A stretch of 64,000 bases of DNA from contig NC_133334.1 in the NCBI RefSeq assembly GCF_042186555.1, forward strand, positions 25,699,294 through 25,763,293, in the 5' to 3' direction. The DNA comes from Aquarana catesbeiana (taxonomy: Eukaryota > Chordata > Amphibia > Anura > Ranidae). Below are positions 36,056 to 47,604 of the stretch, piece after piece. Position numbers and translations under genes: made by a program. Numbering within the stretch: position 1 is the first letter of the stretch; each line of letters starts with the position of its first letter. Below the pieces are notes generated by a model, which worked only from the letters and a program-made list of their open reading frames with translations, was not told where the DNA came from and did no database searches.

Positions 36056-36350
36056 CACCCGCCCCCCCCCTGCCCTCCCTCCCTGCCCTCCCTGCCCTCC
36101 CTCCCTGCCCTCCCTGCCCTCCCTGCCCTCCCTCCCCGCCCTCCCTGCCCTCCCTCCCCGCCCTCCCTGCCCTCCCTCCCTCCTCAAACCTGTGTCAGTC
36201 GGATCAGCATGTGAATAGACTGGTGCAAGACAGACAAAATCGGCCCTCCCTGCCCTCCCTCCCCGCCCTCCCTGCCCTCCCTCCCTCCTCAAACCTGTGT
36301 CAGTCGGATCAGCATGTGAATAGACTGGTGCAAGACAGACAAAATCGGCT
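36056..36350. repeat. CCCTCCCTG low-complexity tract with 110-bp duplication
   Basis: CCCTGCCCTCCCT units at 36056-36183 and 36243-36290 are each followed by the same 60-nt segment starting TCCTCAAACCTGTGTCAGTC (36182 and 36292). This is a 110-bp tandem duplication. Confidence 0.9.
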
Positions 36351-36406
36351 TGACAGACTCCAGTAGACTTCAACAAAATGGCGGCTGTCTGCACACAGAC
36401 ACCGAC

Positions 36407-36635
36407 TCCCTGTTGCATAAATGTGAATGAGATGGGTAAAAGATGGCTTCGGCTCCTGTTCTTCACCTATAGAGAACTCCTCACATGTTTTTCGTCCTTT
36501 TCGGGGCTTAGTCATAAAGGCCTTTATGATTAAGCCCCGAAAGGGGTGAAACTCACCTGAGGAGTTCTCTACAGCTGGAGAACAGGAGCTGAAGCCATCT
36601 TTTACCCATCCCATTCACATTTATGCAACAGGGAG
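36407..36635. repeat. Foldback palindrome with CCCCGAAAGGGG
   Basis: The left arm TCCCTGTTGCATAAATGTGA to TTCGGGGCTTAGTCATAAAG and the right arm CTTTATGATTAAGCCCCGAA to CATTTATGCAACAGGGA are complementary over about 110 nt with almost no loop. It encodes nothing. Confidence 0.9.
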
Positions 36636-37046
36636 TATGTATCTTTGTACAGTTTTTGGAGTTCACTTGACTTCAACAGTTACTGAGCTGCAGAGACATC
36701 CAATCATGCTGCATTTTGACTCTTTTTCCTCTACATATTACTGCAAGCAAAAATAGATAACATCTGGCTTCCCTGGAGACATGAATGTCTTTGTGGCTTC
36801 CCACCACCCCTGTATGTTACTGCAGGCAAAATAGATCAAATCGGGCTTTCCTTGCTTCCTTAGGCTAGGTTCGCATCGATGCATTTAGTACGGCCAGCGT
36901 TTGCGTGGTCACAGCAGCCCATTCACTTGAATGGGCTGCTGTACCTGCAGGAAAAAAGTCCCTGCACCTTTTTTACCAGTTGGTGACCACCTCCTGTAAA
37001 TTTACTGCTACAGGACAGCTGCTGTGCTCAGAATCATGTGCATATA

Positions 37047-37441
37047 CAGTAGTACCTTGGATTATAAACATAATTCGTTCCAGAAGCATGCTTGTAATCC
37101 AAAGCACTCGTATATCAAAGCGAGTTTCCCCATAGGAATCAATGTAATCTCAGATAATTCGTTACAGTGTCACTGCTTGTGTATGCAGTACCGCATGTGG
37201 CCAGAGGTGGTGGGAAGGGCGTCGTAGACACGCAAATGCTCGGAGACGGAGTGTCTCCGAGAGTCACCGACGCCCCCACACCTCTGGCCACATGCGGTAC
37301 TGCACATCCCAGAGGCTTGAATCCTGCTCGTCTTGCGAGACAACGCTCGCAAATTGAGTCAGGATTTAAAAAAAAGAAACAAAACAGCTCGTATTGCGAA
37401 ACGCTCTTAAACCGCCTTACTCACAATCCGAGGTTTTACTG
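37047..37441. mobile_element. TA-flanked mariner-like MITE, copy 1
   Basis: It starts CAGTAGTACCTTGGATTATA and ends AATCCGAGGTTTTACTG, with TA on both sides. The middle holds its own inverted pair, CAGTACCGCATGTGGCCAGA (37187) and CTGGCCACATGCGGTACTG (37284). Confidence 0.82.
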
Positions 37442-37639
37442 TATATGATTCTGCATTTCTGGGTAGGGGGCACGTGCATGCATCACAGCACATGCCGATC
37501 GCCTGGTCCAGGTCAATGGTTGACCGCCGGCGCCCGGTGATCGACTCTGAGCTTCACCGAACACAGCTCTGTGAGTGTAAACAACACAGAGCTATGTTCA
37601 GTGACAGGGGATCTAGTTGTTTGTTCATTCCCTGCTAAG

Positions 37640-37782
37640 AAGGAAATAAAAACTACTACACCAAATATAGGGCAGTTGAACGTCAGGACATTTTCTACTC
37701 CCACTGGCCTTAGTCTGGCCCTCCAAAAGTCTGAAGGACAATAAAACGGCCTTTTGTTTAGAAAGTTTGGAGACCTCTGGCA
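37640..37782. mobile_element. Right end of a CAGGGGTCTCCAAA-type hAT element
   Basis: TTTAGAAAGTTTGGAGACCT at 37758-37778 matches the right ends of 31821-32199 and 45275-45344. The left part is missing. Confidence 0.7.
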
Positions 37783-38025
37783 TATAGCTTTAAGAACAAA
37801 TACAGCTTGGCCAGAGAAGGTATCGGTATAAACCTCCCCACTAGCTTTCACACAGGCAGTGGCTTTAGGGTGACATAATGATGTCATGCGCTCCACTCCA
37901 CCTTACGCGTTACCACCACAGGACGGGGCTTTCAAACGTTCATGTTTGTGTTAACAAAGTAATTGTTGCTCCATGGTTCACATCACCTCTTATGTGTAAT
38001 TTTGGTTTCATTCTGTCTTTACCAG

Positions 38026-38099
38026 GTATTGTAGCTATGCACATCGAGACCCTAGAGGCCGTACATCGAGAGAGCAGGAGGTTACCGCCAATCAAGAAG
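38026..38099 (+). CDS. sbf2: sbf2 internal exon 4 of 9
   Basis: A 74-nt exon. GT completes the split Gly codon after TTTACCAG, and 24 codons follow up to AAG|GTAATG, leaving phase 0. The peptide is IVAMHIETLEAVHRESRRLP ending PIKK, just before the GRAM domain. It lies only 132 bp from the next exon. Confidence 0.95.
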
Positions 38100-38231
38100 G
38101 TAATGATGTCTTCAGGGGGCTGCATTTTCACAGACCTGTAATCTTTTGAAATTATGGTTCCATGTTTTTAACAATTTCAATGTAAATAGTATTTTTTTTT
38201 TTTTTTTCAATCATCTGTCCTTCTTTTACAG

Positions 38232-38427
38232 CCCAAAATCCTCAGACCAGCCTTGCTTCCTGGGGAAGAATTTGTCTGTGAAGCTTTGCGTGTGCTCTTG
38301 GACCCCGACGGAAGAGAAGAGGCGACTGGAGGAATGTTAGGAGGACCTCACATCCTGCCAGCAGAGGGCGCTCTCTTCCTTACCACATATCGCATCATTT
38401 TTAAAGGCACTCCACATGACCCATTAG
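38232..38427 (+). CDS. sbf2: sbf2 internal exon 5 of 9 (start of GRAM/PH-like domain)
   Basis: A 196-nt exon entered in phase 0 after CTTTTACAG and left after the first base of a Val codon at TTAG|GTACAT. The peptide begins PKILRPALLPGEEFVCEALR and then VLLDPDGREEATGG. It ends LFLTTYRIIFKGTPHDPL, the typical GRAM pattern of LLPGE, a strand pair and LTTYR. The GRAM/PH-like domain of myotubularins binds phosphoinositides and membranes (family knowledge). The intron before it (38100-38231) is short and repeat-free; the one after it is 10,206 bp. Confidence 0.96.
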
Positions 38428-38961
38428 GTACATGCATCTTGACACATTATTGGTTAAAGTGTAGATCCAACTTAAAGTAAGCTGTCAGCAACGAATGGAA
38501 TATAATCACGGTAGGAATCTAACTTATAATTTCCTGCTTATTCCCCTATGTCTTTAAGGCCCACTCATTGTATATGCCTGCTGCAAATAAGTTAGGTTGT
38601 GTCTGAGTTTGGTGTCACTAAAGAGACTCTGTCACTTGCCTATTCAGTCACCCAGCACCTCTCCATCCACTTCACCTTTTTCATGCTCCTCCAGGAGTCA
38701 TATCCTTTGTAGGCTCCATGTCAGAGTTTACACGAGGTTGTGGACCTCATTCTTCTCCTCAAGTGACAGCATTTGGGCCTGGTTATTGGTCACTCAGGAC
38801 TGAAAATTGCATCCTGGGAAGAGGACCGATCCCACAGGTGTAATTGGGTGGTGGGATGAGGGGCACTCAGGAAAGGTGAGGATAAGTGGGTGGGGATGGA
38901 CCTTGAGGAGTATGTATTAAATGGGCCAAAGGGCCCTCCTTTTATAGAAGTATTAAACCCT

Positions 38962-39635
38962 CAGTGGTCTCCAAGCTGCGGCCCTTTCACAGCCTTTCAG
39001 CCTTTATCCGGCCCTTGGGGATTCCTCCCACAGATATAAATTTTGAAATGTTATTTCTTTTACTGGTGGGGCACTGCTTCTTTCACTGATGCCAATGATG
39101 GGGCACTACGTTTCCCACTGACACCAACAGTGGAGCTTTATTCTTTCCACTGACACCAACAATGGGGCTCTATCCCCCCCCCCCCTGTCATGACACTTAT
39201 GACATTTATGATGGGGCACTATTCTTTTTCACTGGCATCAACCAAGGAGCACTACTCCTCCCACAGACACCAGCAATGAGGCATTATTCCTTACAATGAC
39301 ACTAATGATGGGGCACTATTTCTCCCACTGACACCAGTGATGGGGCACTATTCCTCCCACTGACACCAATGATGGGGCACTATTCCTCCCACTGACAACA
39401 ATGATGGGGCACTATTCCTCCCTTTGACACCAATGAGGGGGCACTATTTCTTCCACTGACATCAACGATATAGCGTTATTCCTATCACTAATACTCATTA
39501 TGGGGCATGATTTCTCCTCCTACTCGCCACAGGCGCTATGTAATTTTTTTACTCCCACTGACCACAGTCCAGCCCCCCTAAAGTCTGAAGGACAGTAAAC
39601 TAGCCATTTGTTTAAAAAGTTTAGAGACCCCTACT
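38962..39635. mobile_element. hAT-like element with long 32-bp minisatellite
   Basis: CAGTGGTCTCCAAGCTGCGG at the left and AAAGTTTAGAGACCCCTA at the right enclose about 15 units of 32 bp (exact 32-bp steps at 39307, 39339 and 39371; core GGGGCACTATTCCTCCCAC). No clear target duplication remains. Confidence 0.85.
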
Positions 39636-39805
39636 TTAATGTATTCAGCACAATACAATTAACATTTCCCAGTAAACTTTTGTTAGAATTCCTACCCCTC
39701 CACTTGCAGTTTACAACTTTCAAAGCTGCTGCCTGCTACCCTGAATTTCCAGTCTTCAGAGGAAAGAGTTAACACTGGACTATGCATTCTCCTGCCAGTC
39801 TTTAA

Positions 39806-40289
39806 AGGGGTTGTAAAGTCAGAAGGTTTTTTTAATTTTAATGCATTCTATGCATTAAGATAAAAAGCCTTCTGTGTGCAACAGCCGCCCTAATAATTAC
39901 CTGAGGTCCTTCTAGCTCCAGCGATGTTGTAGGGATGTCTCGGCCATCCGGGTCTCCCCTCATTTGCTGAGACAGCAGTGCGGCGCCATTGGCTCCCGCT
40001 GCTGTCAATCAGTCAGTCAGCCAATGAGAATAGAAAGGGGGCGGGGGCTGGCCGCAGCTCCATGTCTGAATGGATACATGGAGCTGTAACTCGACTCCGC
40101 TGCCCCCATTGCAAGCTGCTTGCTGTGGGGGCATCCAACAGGAGGGAGTGGCCAGGAACACAGAAGAAGGACCCATGAAGAGGAGGATCCAGGCTGCTCT
40201 GTGCAAAATCCACTGCTCTAGGCAGGTAAGTATAAAATGATTGTTATTTTTAATAAAAAAAAAAACAAATCAAAGACTTTACAATCACT
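39806..40289. mobile_element. TTAA-flanked element, group B
   Basis: AGGGGTTGTAAAGTC and GACTTTACAATCACT are inverted ends; TTAA lies at 39802-39805 and 40290-40293. CAGGTAAGTAT at 40223-40233 is a near-ideal splice donor in sense orientation to sbf2. Confidence 0.88.
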
Positions 40290-40779
40290 TTAAGCTTGGA
40301 TGAGGAGGGGAGTGCCTTGCCCTATGAGGCTATGGGGCTGTGTGTTTCTATTGATGCACACTGTGTAGGGAGACACAACTCTTAGTCCCTGCATGCAAAG
40401 ATGGCTCCATAGGACACTGCAAGAGAAAGTAGCCACCTTGAAACAGGAAACCTGGGGCGCAGTGATCATGGCATCAGCTTATACTGGAAAATGGGCAAGG
40501 ATTAAAAGATAAAGAAGCTGCATACTCAGTAAGTGGTTAAATCAGCTGCCGAAAGTTCCTAAATATGAGGGTTTGATATCACTTTAAACGTGATATTCTA
40601 AAATATTGATTCATGTTTGAGCCTATATCTCATTCTCTGCCTGTCCCTTTTTTAAAGATGGTTTCACATCTGGTCATAGTTTGCTGCACCTGTTATCACT
40701 GGCATAATCTGCCCCTTTGAAAACATTCCAAACAGAATACTACAGATCTCTCTGGTGGTATCAGTTTATATGAGCCCAT

Positions 40780-40920
40780 CAAAGCAGTCAAAATTTCTGG
40801 GAACTGATGAAGAGGGAGCACGCTTGGCCCCCGAAACACGTTGGAGGTTGCATACTATAATTTCATGGAAAACTAAAGCATTTTGCACTCTTTCACTGTC
40901 AATTTGGCGCTGGTGGTGTA
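40780..40920. repeat. CGAAACACGT block
   Basis: GGAACTGATGAAGAGGGAGC, then CCCCCGAAACACGTTGG (40830-40845) and a GGCGCTGGTGG end near 40905. The layout matches 3136-3245. Confidence 0.6.
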
Positions 40921-40923
40921 TAT

Positions 40924-41412
40924 AAAGTGGATGTAAACCCTCACATATACCCAGTGAATTGAATAGCCTCAGATGATACACAGAGATAAAACAAATCCTC
41001 CTAAAATAAGTTTTACTTGTATATCTGCTGTCTTTCCTTTTCTACACCCTTTGGAAAGTGCAGATTGTGTTAGAAATCTTTCTTCCTCTTTCAACAGTGG
41101 GTGGGGATTCTGGATTTACACTGTGTGAGAGCTGATTGGAGAAAAGGGACACACCCCCCTTCAAGGAACGAAGGAACATGCAGAGTTGTATTGTGAATAG
41201 ACAAGCTCCCTGCTTATCTCCCTCTAAGCTCCCTCCCCAACACACATTTTCAGATACTGTTATCTTATGTGTCGGAGAACTTGTCAGAAGTAACTCTGCT
41301 GATAGCAGAGGAACTGAGCAGCAGAGAGAAATGGCACTTAGAGCTTTAGAGAGAGATAAGTCAACACTACAGATATATGTGCTCAGATTTTACGGGGTTT
41401 GCAACCATTTTA
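40924..41412. mobile_element. Probable TTAA-type element
   Basis: AGTGGATGTAAACCCTCAC at the left is the inverted partner of GGGGTTTGCAACCATTT before TTAA at the right. The left border has decayed to ATAA. Confidence 0.6.
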
Positions 41413-41684
41413 AGCTTTGAGTTACTTTTCTAGGTACCCACTTAAGGGGACCCTTGTTCCACATGAGCAACCTTACCAGAGCAAATTGGTTTATGAAACA
41501 TGTATGGGCTTTTTATGTTCTGGAATGAATAAGTGTTGAAGCCCCAGCATTCCTTTGATCCATTTCTTTGGAGTCACAACTGTTGAGGGCAGAGTAGAAA
41601 ATAGAGACTAGAGCCAGCTTAATTACCGTAAATGCCAATGAACTGGTATTCTCAAGGTTTTGTAGGGAGATAAGTGCACCCTAA

Positions 41685-42092
41685 GGCCCCTTTCACACTG
41701 GGGCGGTAGGGGGCATCGGCGGTAAAACAGCGCTACATTTAGCGCTGTATTACCGCGTTATTCGGCCGCTAGCGGTGCGGTTTTAACCCCCCGCTGGCGG
41801 CCGAAAAAGGGTTAAAACCCCTCGTATAGCTGCGGTATTACCGCGGATAGCCGCGCTGTCCCATTGATTTCAATGGGCAGGAGCGGTTTAGGAGCGGTGA
41901 ATACACCGCTCCTTCACCGCTCCAAAGATGCGGCTTGCAGGAGATTTTTTCTTCTCCTGCCAGCGCACCGCTTCAGTGTGAAAGCCCTCGGGCTTTCACA
42001 CTGAGCAAACAGCGGAGGCTGTTTAGGGGCGGTTTGCAGGCGCTATTTTTAGCGCAATAACGCCTGCAAACCGCCCCAGTGTGAAAGGGGTC
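41685..42092. mobile_element. 408-bp Harbinger-like MITE, copy 2 (inverted)
   Basis: GGCCCCTTTCACACTGGGGC at the left and GCCCCAGTGTGAAAGGGGTC at the right, with TAA at 41682-41684 and 42093-42095. The interior is the reverse complement of 20649-21057. Confidence 0.9.
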
Positions 42093-42099
42093 TAAGGAA

Positions 42100-42639
42100 A
42101 CGAAGGTACACACTCTGTGACTGTTTAACCTCCTGATTTAGAGAGTGCAGCTCATTATTTAGCTAGAAACTTGCGTTCAGCGGTTTCTAGGAAAGTCATT
42201 GAAACTTGGCAGCTTCCAAAGCGTTTATAGTGACAGGTGCTCTTGATCAGATCAGTAGGTTTTCTGTCTGTGACTTGCACTATGTGGCGATCGTGACTTT
42301 TTTTTTTTTCTAGTGAGCAGCGAATCCGCGAGTTTGTAAACTGTTACTCTCTTATTAATTTTGTAGTGGCCTCCAAAGTAAACGCAATCAAGGCTAGTTC
42401 TCCTGTTACGGCACGAGGCGATTTAACATCTTGGACCACCCAACGGCCTTGTGTGAAGAGCTTCCAACTCAAACACAAAGCTGCATAAATATCCCACTAC
42501 TTTTTTCCTCTCTGTTCTTGGCGGAACCCAAAATGTTTTTTATGCTAAGGAGGAAAAACACTGGAGGCTCCTTTTAACTTTGCGATATCTTTTTATATGA
42601 GGAACTGTCCCTATAAATAAAAGACAAATGTGGACTATA
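42100..42639. other. Intronic sequence, nothing recognised
   Basis: A T-run lies at 42299-42310. No repeat borders or exon were recognised. Confidence 0.45.
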
Positions 42640-42647
42640 CATTAGAG

Positions 42648-42935
42648 CAGTCTTTCTCAAACTTTTCAATAGAGAGGAACCCTTGAAATAACTTTCCGGT
42701 CTCAGGGAACCCCCCCCCCCTGCTAATAATGACTATATCTACATCTCATGATATATTAGTGTGATGGTCAGTGGGAAGAATGCTCCTTACACTTGTGAAC
42801 ATTGGGAAGAACTATCTCCTTACAGATCGCTAAGAAAAAACAATGGTGTCAGTGGGAACATATCTGAGAGGCTGAAACTGCTCAAGGAATTCCTAGCAAC
42901 CTCCTGGAGGAACCCTAGAGTTGCATGGAACCCTG
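42648..42935. mobile_element. 288-bp hAT-like element
   Basis: It starts CAGTCTTTCTCAAACTTTTC and ends TGCATGGAACCCTG, with a perfect CATTAGAG duplication (42640-42647 and 42936-42943). Confidence 0.9.
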
Positions 42936-43458
42936 CATTAGAGTCCCAAATGAAACTGAACAAATGAATAGGTGAATGTAATCCGGCAGGTCACCTGCTG
43001 TGACCTTACCTTACCCTATGGTACCCCTGTAAAAATCCATGCTGAGCATTTCTGCCAAACCATCGTGTACTCTTTGTCTATGATGTAAAAGCACCCTCTA
43101 CCATAGTGGTATACTGATGATGGTGCAAGGGAGAATAATGAATATATTTACTTAAATATTATTCAAAGCAGTTTTTCTTATGAACGCTTTATGAAATTTA
43201 TAGCCATATTATTAATAGCCACTTAGGAACTTAAAAAACCAAGCCCACTATACACACAGTGCTAGCACTTCAGTGCCATAGTCCTGATCCATGCCAACAC
43301 TATGATTATTGGGGACCACATTATACCACCCCTTCCCTCTCATGATGTTTACCCCTTCACTCCCACAGAGTAGACCTAAGAAATCCCACCCTAGGTCAGT
43401 CTACTCTTTTCTGAGAACACTGCTAGGTGTCCCTCCAGCTTGTTGCTCAAGATATGTA

Positions 43459-44023
43459 CGAGGTGTGACAATTTAATTCCCATTATGGACTTTTCAGAGT
43501 TTCCAAGTAACCAAGTTGGTTGATCGTTGTACCATATTCTATGAACTCGTAGTGAATTATCCCCTTGTTATCAACAACATACACCAGCATAAGTGTATGA
43601 GTAACTCTGTCCACATTTGCATCCATCGTTTGCGTTTTTGGCTGCCTGCTTCTTGCATCATTGTGGGCATCCTTCCAGCCCTCCTTAAACCTCCTATGCT
43701 ATTCAAAAACACTTAAAGATTTTTTTCATGGAATGTTCACCATAAGCCTTTTGTAACAGAGCTAAGGTTTCAATCGCACTTTTCATGCAAAATTCGATGT
43801 TAATCTGCTGCTCCAGGTTCCTGTCACTCATTTTCCACCAACATCAAAACACACACACACGTGTTATTTCTTCTACTACTCCATAAGGACTAAGCCAACT
43901 GGTCTGCGACCCAGGCGAGTGCAAGTTAGAACATGTCAGAACACACTTGGTGCAAATGGCTATGTGACTCCCCACCATAGTGCTACACCGTGGGCATTCC
44001 GGGAATTAAATTGTCACACCTCA
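43459..44023 (-). mobile_element. Mariner element, internally deleted
   Basis: The ends CGAGGTGTGACAATTTAATT and its inverse (GGGAATTAAATTGTCACACC then TCA) are bordered by TA (43457-43458 and 44024-44025). The minus strand holds degenerate mariner transposase N-terminal sequence with stops and a deleted catalytic region. Confidence 0.85.
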
Positions 44024-44303
44024 TACATTAGAACAGGGGTCTCAAAACTGTGGCCCAGAGGCCGGATGCAGCCCTTTGCTTGTCTTTATCCGGCCCTTGG
44101 GGCACTATTCATCCCACCGATATGAGACACTCTAGTTGATTTACTAAAACTGTCCAAAATTTGGTGCAGCTCTGCATAGAAACCAATCAGCTTCTACATT
44201 CAGCTTTTTCAACGAAGCTTTGACAAAAAAAAAAATAATGGATGCTGATTGGTTTCTATGCAGAGCTGCACCAGATTTTTAGTAAATCAAATCAACCCAA
44301 CTA

Positions 44304-45135
44304 CAGTAAAACCTTGGATTGTGAGCATAGTTTGTTCCGGAAACATGCTTGTAATCCAAAGCACTCGTATATCAAAGTGAATTTCCCCATAAGAAATAAT
44401 GGAAACTCAGATGATTCCTTCCACAACCATTTATTCATAAATCCTTCAGTTTATAGTCCACATAAAAAGATTATAGCAATGTGATAGGCTGTGTAACCAT
44501 AAAATGTCCAACCACAAATGGAAGCCTCCAAAAGGGGATTAGAAGCAAAATCCAGCAGGATCTACAGAGTATAAAAGAGAAGAGAGGCGTCTCTAAGTGT
44601 AACAATATGATTACAATTAATGAAGTTACAACATTTAGCAACTCACATGGTTGATGATTAAAAGAGGCACATCTAAGTATGGAGGCATCCGGGGTAAAGC
44701 TGTCCACATAGACCATCCTCCGCACCGCCGGCTCTCACCGCTGTCAGTCTGCAATCCTGACCAGGAAGACTACCCTGCAGTAGAGCGATTTGAAAGCGAG
44801 GCTTGAACCGCTTGTGGAGCGCAGCGTGGAAGGGATGACGTTGATGGCGGTGCGGAGGATGGTCTATGTGGACAGCTCTACCCCGGATGCCTCCATACTT
44901 AGATGTGCCTCTTTTAATCATCAACCATGTGAGTTGCTAAATGTTGTACCTTCATTGAATGTAACCATATTGCTCCACTTAGAGGCGCCTCTCTTCTCTT
45001 TTATACTCAGTTGTGACATGACGCTACTTGTATATCAAGACATCGCTTGTAGATCACGTCAAAATTTATTTAAAAATTTTACTTGTCTTGCAATACGCTT
45101 TGAAACCAAGTTACTCTTAAACCAAGGTTTTACCG
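44304..45135. mobile_element. TA-flanked mariner-like MITE, copy 2
   Basis: It starts CAGTAAAACCTTGGATTGTG and ends CCAAGGTTTTACCG, with TA outside (44302-44303 and 45136-45137). Without the 442-bp foldback it would be 390 bp, close to the 395 bp of copy 1 at 37047-37441. Confidence 0.85.
44567..45008. repeat. Foldback element, 163-nt arms
   Basis: The arms 44567-44729 (GAGTATAAAAGAGAAGAGAG ... CGCACCGCC) and 44846-45008 are complementary with few mismatches around a 116-nt spacer. The outer part carries AGAGGCGYCTCTAAGTG, also seen at 51667-51852. Confidence 0.92.
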
Positions 45136-45344
45136 TATTCTTCTCAACACCAAAGATGGGGCAAGATTCCTGCCACTGACATCAACAGTTGGGCCATATT
45201 TCTCCCCTTGATACCAAAGATGGGGCAATGTTTACTCTCACTGATGCCAGAAAGAATTTATATTCCCCCTGGCCGCAGTCCGGCCCCCCTAAAATCTGAA
45301 GGACAGTAAACTGGCCCTTTGCATAGAAAGTTTGGAGACCCCTG

Positions 45345-46780
45345 CATTAGAACAATGGAGGACGGCACTCCAGAATTTAACCTGAATGCTATATTCAAGT
45401 CCATTTAAAACTGGGTACAACAGGTAGCACTACTTGCGCGTTTCGTCATCGTAAGTTGACTGGGCACATTACATGTACAGATTGTGGAATCGTAGTGTTA
45501 CCATATTAAAGGGAACCTTTCTGGTTCCAAATATTGGAGCCACCATCTCTAAACTTATATGTGTGGTGCAAACTCCAGAGCTGTATGGCACTCGTGAAGA
45601 TCTCATCTTTTAAAAGTCACGTCACCAGTCCCGGCATCCCAGCTTTCCACTTTTTAACACAAAGTATGTTAAAGTGCGTTAACGTTAACAGAGGTGCAAA
45701 ACTGGTCTAAAAGTCCACAATTGGAATGATTCGGCCCTGACGCAGATCCATGGAACTTTTTTTTTTTTTGTACGTCTTCAGTGAGTGGTGTTTACAGAAA
45801 TGTATCCTCTCCGCCACGTCTCACTTTGATGAATGTAGCCCTGCTTACGTATCTTATTCATATGAAAAGAATTACTTGTAATTATTGGCGATCGGCGGTT
45901 GATATCAGCATATGGAAGCAGCTAATAACACAGAGGACCCTTCAGCCAGCTTGAAGGATTTACAGCCATTTTGAATGGCAGTTTATTGGCGAACGGCAGT
46001 GAAAATAATCCCGAAGATTGGGCTTCCAATGCGGAGTGGAGACCGCCGTTTGTGTATATTGTGGTATTTGTGTATATATTGAGGCCTGACCTTTCCCCTC
46101 TTTGTTTATGTATTCCATTATCCGAGAACAAATTGTACCTGTCTCGCTAAAAGAACATTGCTGAAGCCCACCGCCAACAATTTGTCCGATCCCTCAATGG
46201 GAGGCGCAATCAAGATCCTAATGCAGCTGAATAACAAAAAAAAAAAATAAGCTCGTCAACTTGATTAAAGCAAAATGTTGGGGGAAAAAAAATCCCATTC
46301 AGATGAGCTATATACTCAGCAATGGTTTATAGAAACTTTTATTGCTGTTTCTTACTTGCTTGGCCAAGAGAATACTGTATATGTAAGTAATGCAACGCAA
46401 TACATTGATCATCTTGGTACATTCAGCCTGCCCATACATGGTTCCAATCTTGGCCGGGTCCTGCTGAGCCAGCCAAGATTTGAGCCGCCTATGGCCGGCC
46501 TAAGGTTTGCAAACTTCAAATCAACATCTTAGTGGGAGAATCTACCTTCAGTATTACCTCCTATGCAGTCTCAATGGTGTAATGCAAAAAGGAACAGCCA
46601 AGTTATCCTTTTAGAGTCTTTGAAAGTATTGAGATAAAAAATGAAATTATTTTGCAAGGGATGGTTCTTATTTGACTTCAAGCTCTGTGCAGCCTTCTGG
46701 TAAAATGACAGCTGACTACAGATAGAGGGTTCATTTTACACTCGCTTCAACTTTAACACACATTAAAGAACCTACCGCTT
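45345..46780. other. Intronic sequence with one motif block
   Basis: GCGCGTTTCGTCATCG at about 45435-45450 follows GGACGGCACTCC and an AATTT stretch, as in other motif blocks. The 45880-46200 part shows no repeat borders. A fragment of the 26883-27405 family is at 46425-46505. Confidence 0.5.
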
Positions 46781-46889
46781 CAACATGCTTTTTTGATGTG
46801 TTCTTGATGCTTTTTGGAAGCTTTGATGAAGCTTGGCCCTGTGTGTGTCGATTTTCTATTTATTTTAAAGGGATCCAGTAGATCCCTAG

Positions 46890-47290
46890 CTCATTTGTTC
46901 CCCTGTTCAGCAGATCCTCAGCTCATTGGTTCTCTTGTTCATCAGATCCCCAGCTCATTTGTTCTCTTGTTCAGCAGATCCCCATCTCCTTAGTACCCCT
47001 GTTCAGCAGCTTCCCTACTCAGATGTAACCCTGGCTCTGCTGATGCCCTACTCAGTAGTAACCCCTAACTCTGCAGATCCCCTGCTCAGTAATAACCCCT
47101 AGCTCTGCTGATCCCCTGCTCAGTAATAACCCCCAGCTGTGCTAAATCCCCACTCAGTTGTAACCCCCAGCTCTCTTGTTCCCCCACTCAGTAGTACCCC
47201 AAACTCTGCTGATCCTCCGCTCAGTAGAAACCCCCAGCTCTGCTAAACCCCCACTCAGTAGTAACCCCCAGCTTTGCCGATCCTCCTCTC
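46890..47290. repeat. Degenerate 33-34-bp minisatellite
   Basis: Units of the type CAGCTCTGCTGATCCCC plus ACTCAGTAGTAACCCC are repeated about 12 times with many changes. Confidence 0.82.
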
Positions 47291-47428
47291 TCTCCAGTCC
47301 CCACTCACCACCCGCTATTTTGTTCCCACGTGTGGCATCTGCTAGTTTCTCCTGCTCCGGGCCCCAGCTGTGCTGATCCTCTGCAGCTCAGTCCTCTCTC
47401 TGGTCCCTGCTCACCCTTTAAAGTTTAA

Positions 47429-47590
47429 AGGAGTTGTAAAGTCTCAGTCTCTATGCATTAAGGTGAAAAATGTTCTGTGCTGCAGCTGCCCCCCAGAGCC
47501 CCCCTTTTTCTTACCTGAACTCGATCGTTCCAGCGCCGAGCATGAGCCCAGCAGCACCAGACGCTGTCTATGTCCTCGATGGATAGATTG
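47429..47590. mobile_element. Left part of a group B TTAA element
   Basis: After TTAA (47425-47428) comes AGGAGTTGTAAAGTCTCAG and CTATGCATTAAGGTGAAAAA, matching 39806 onward. The right end is not found; a minisatellite occupies its place. Confidence 0.75.
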
Positions 47591-47604
47591 ATAGCAGCCG
47601 GAGC

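Larger units (their letters stand above)
44034..45344. mobile_element. hAT-like element with three nested insertions
   Basis: It begins CAGGGGTCTCAAAACTGTGG and ends AGTTTGGAGACCCCTG, with a perfect CATTAGAA duplication (44026-44033 and 45345-45352). Inside lie a palindromic MITE (about 44133-44297) and a TA-flanked element (44304-45135), which itself holds a foldback element (44567-45008). Confidence 0.92.

Noticed and set aside
36050..36466. Proline- or glycine-rich frames on both strands
   Set aside because: Low-complexity CCCTCCCTG tract and its duplication.
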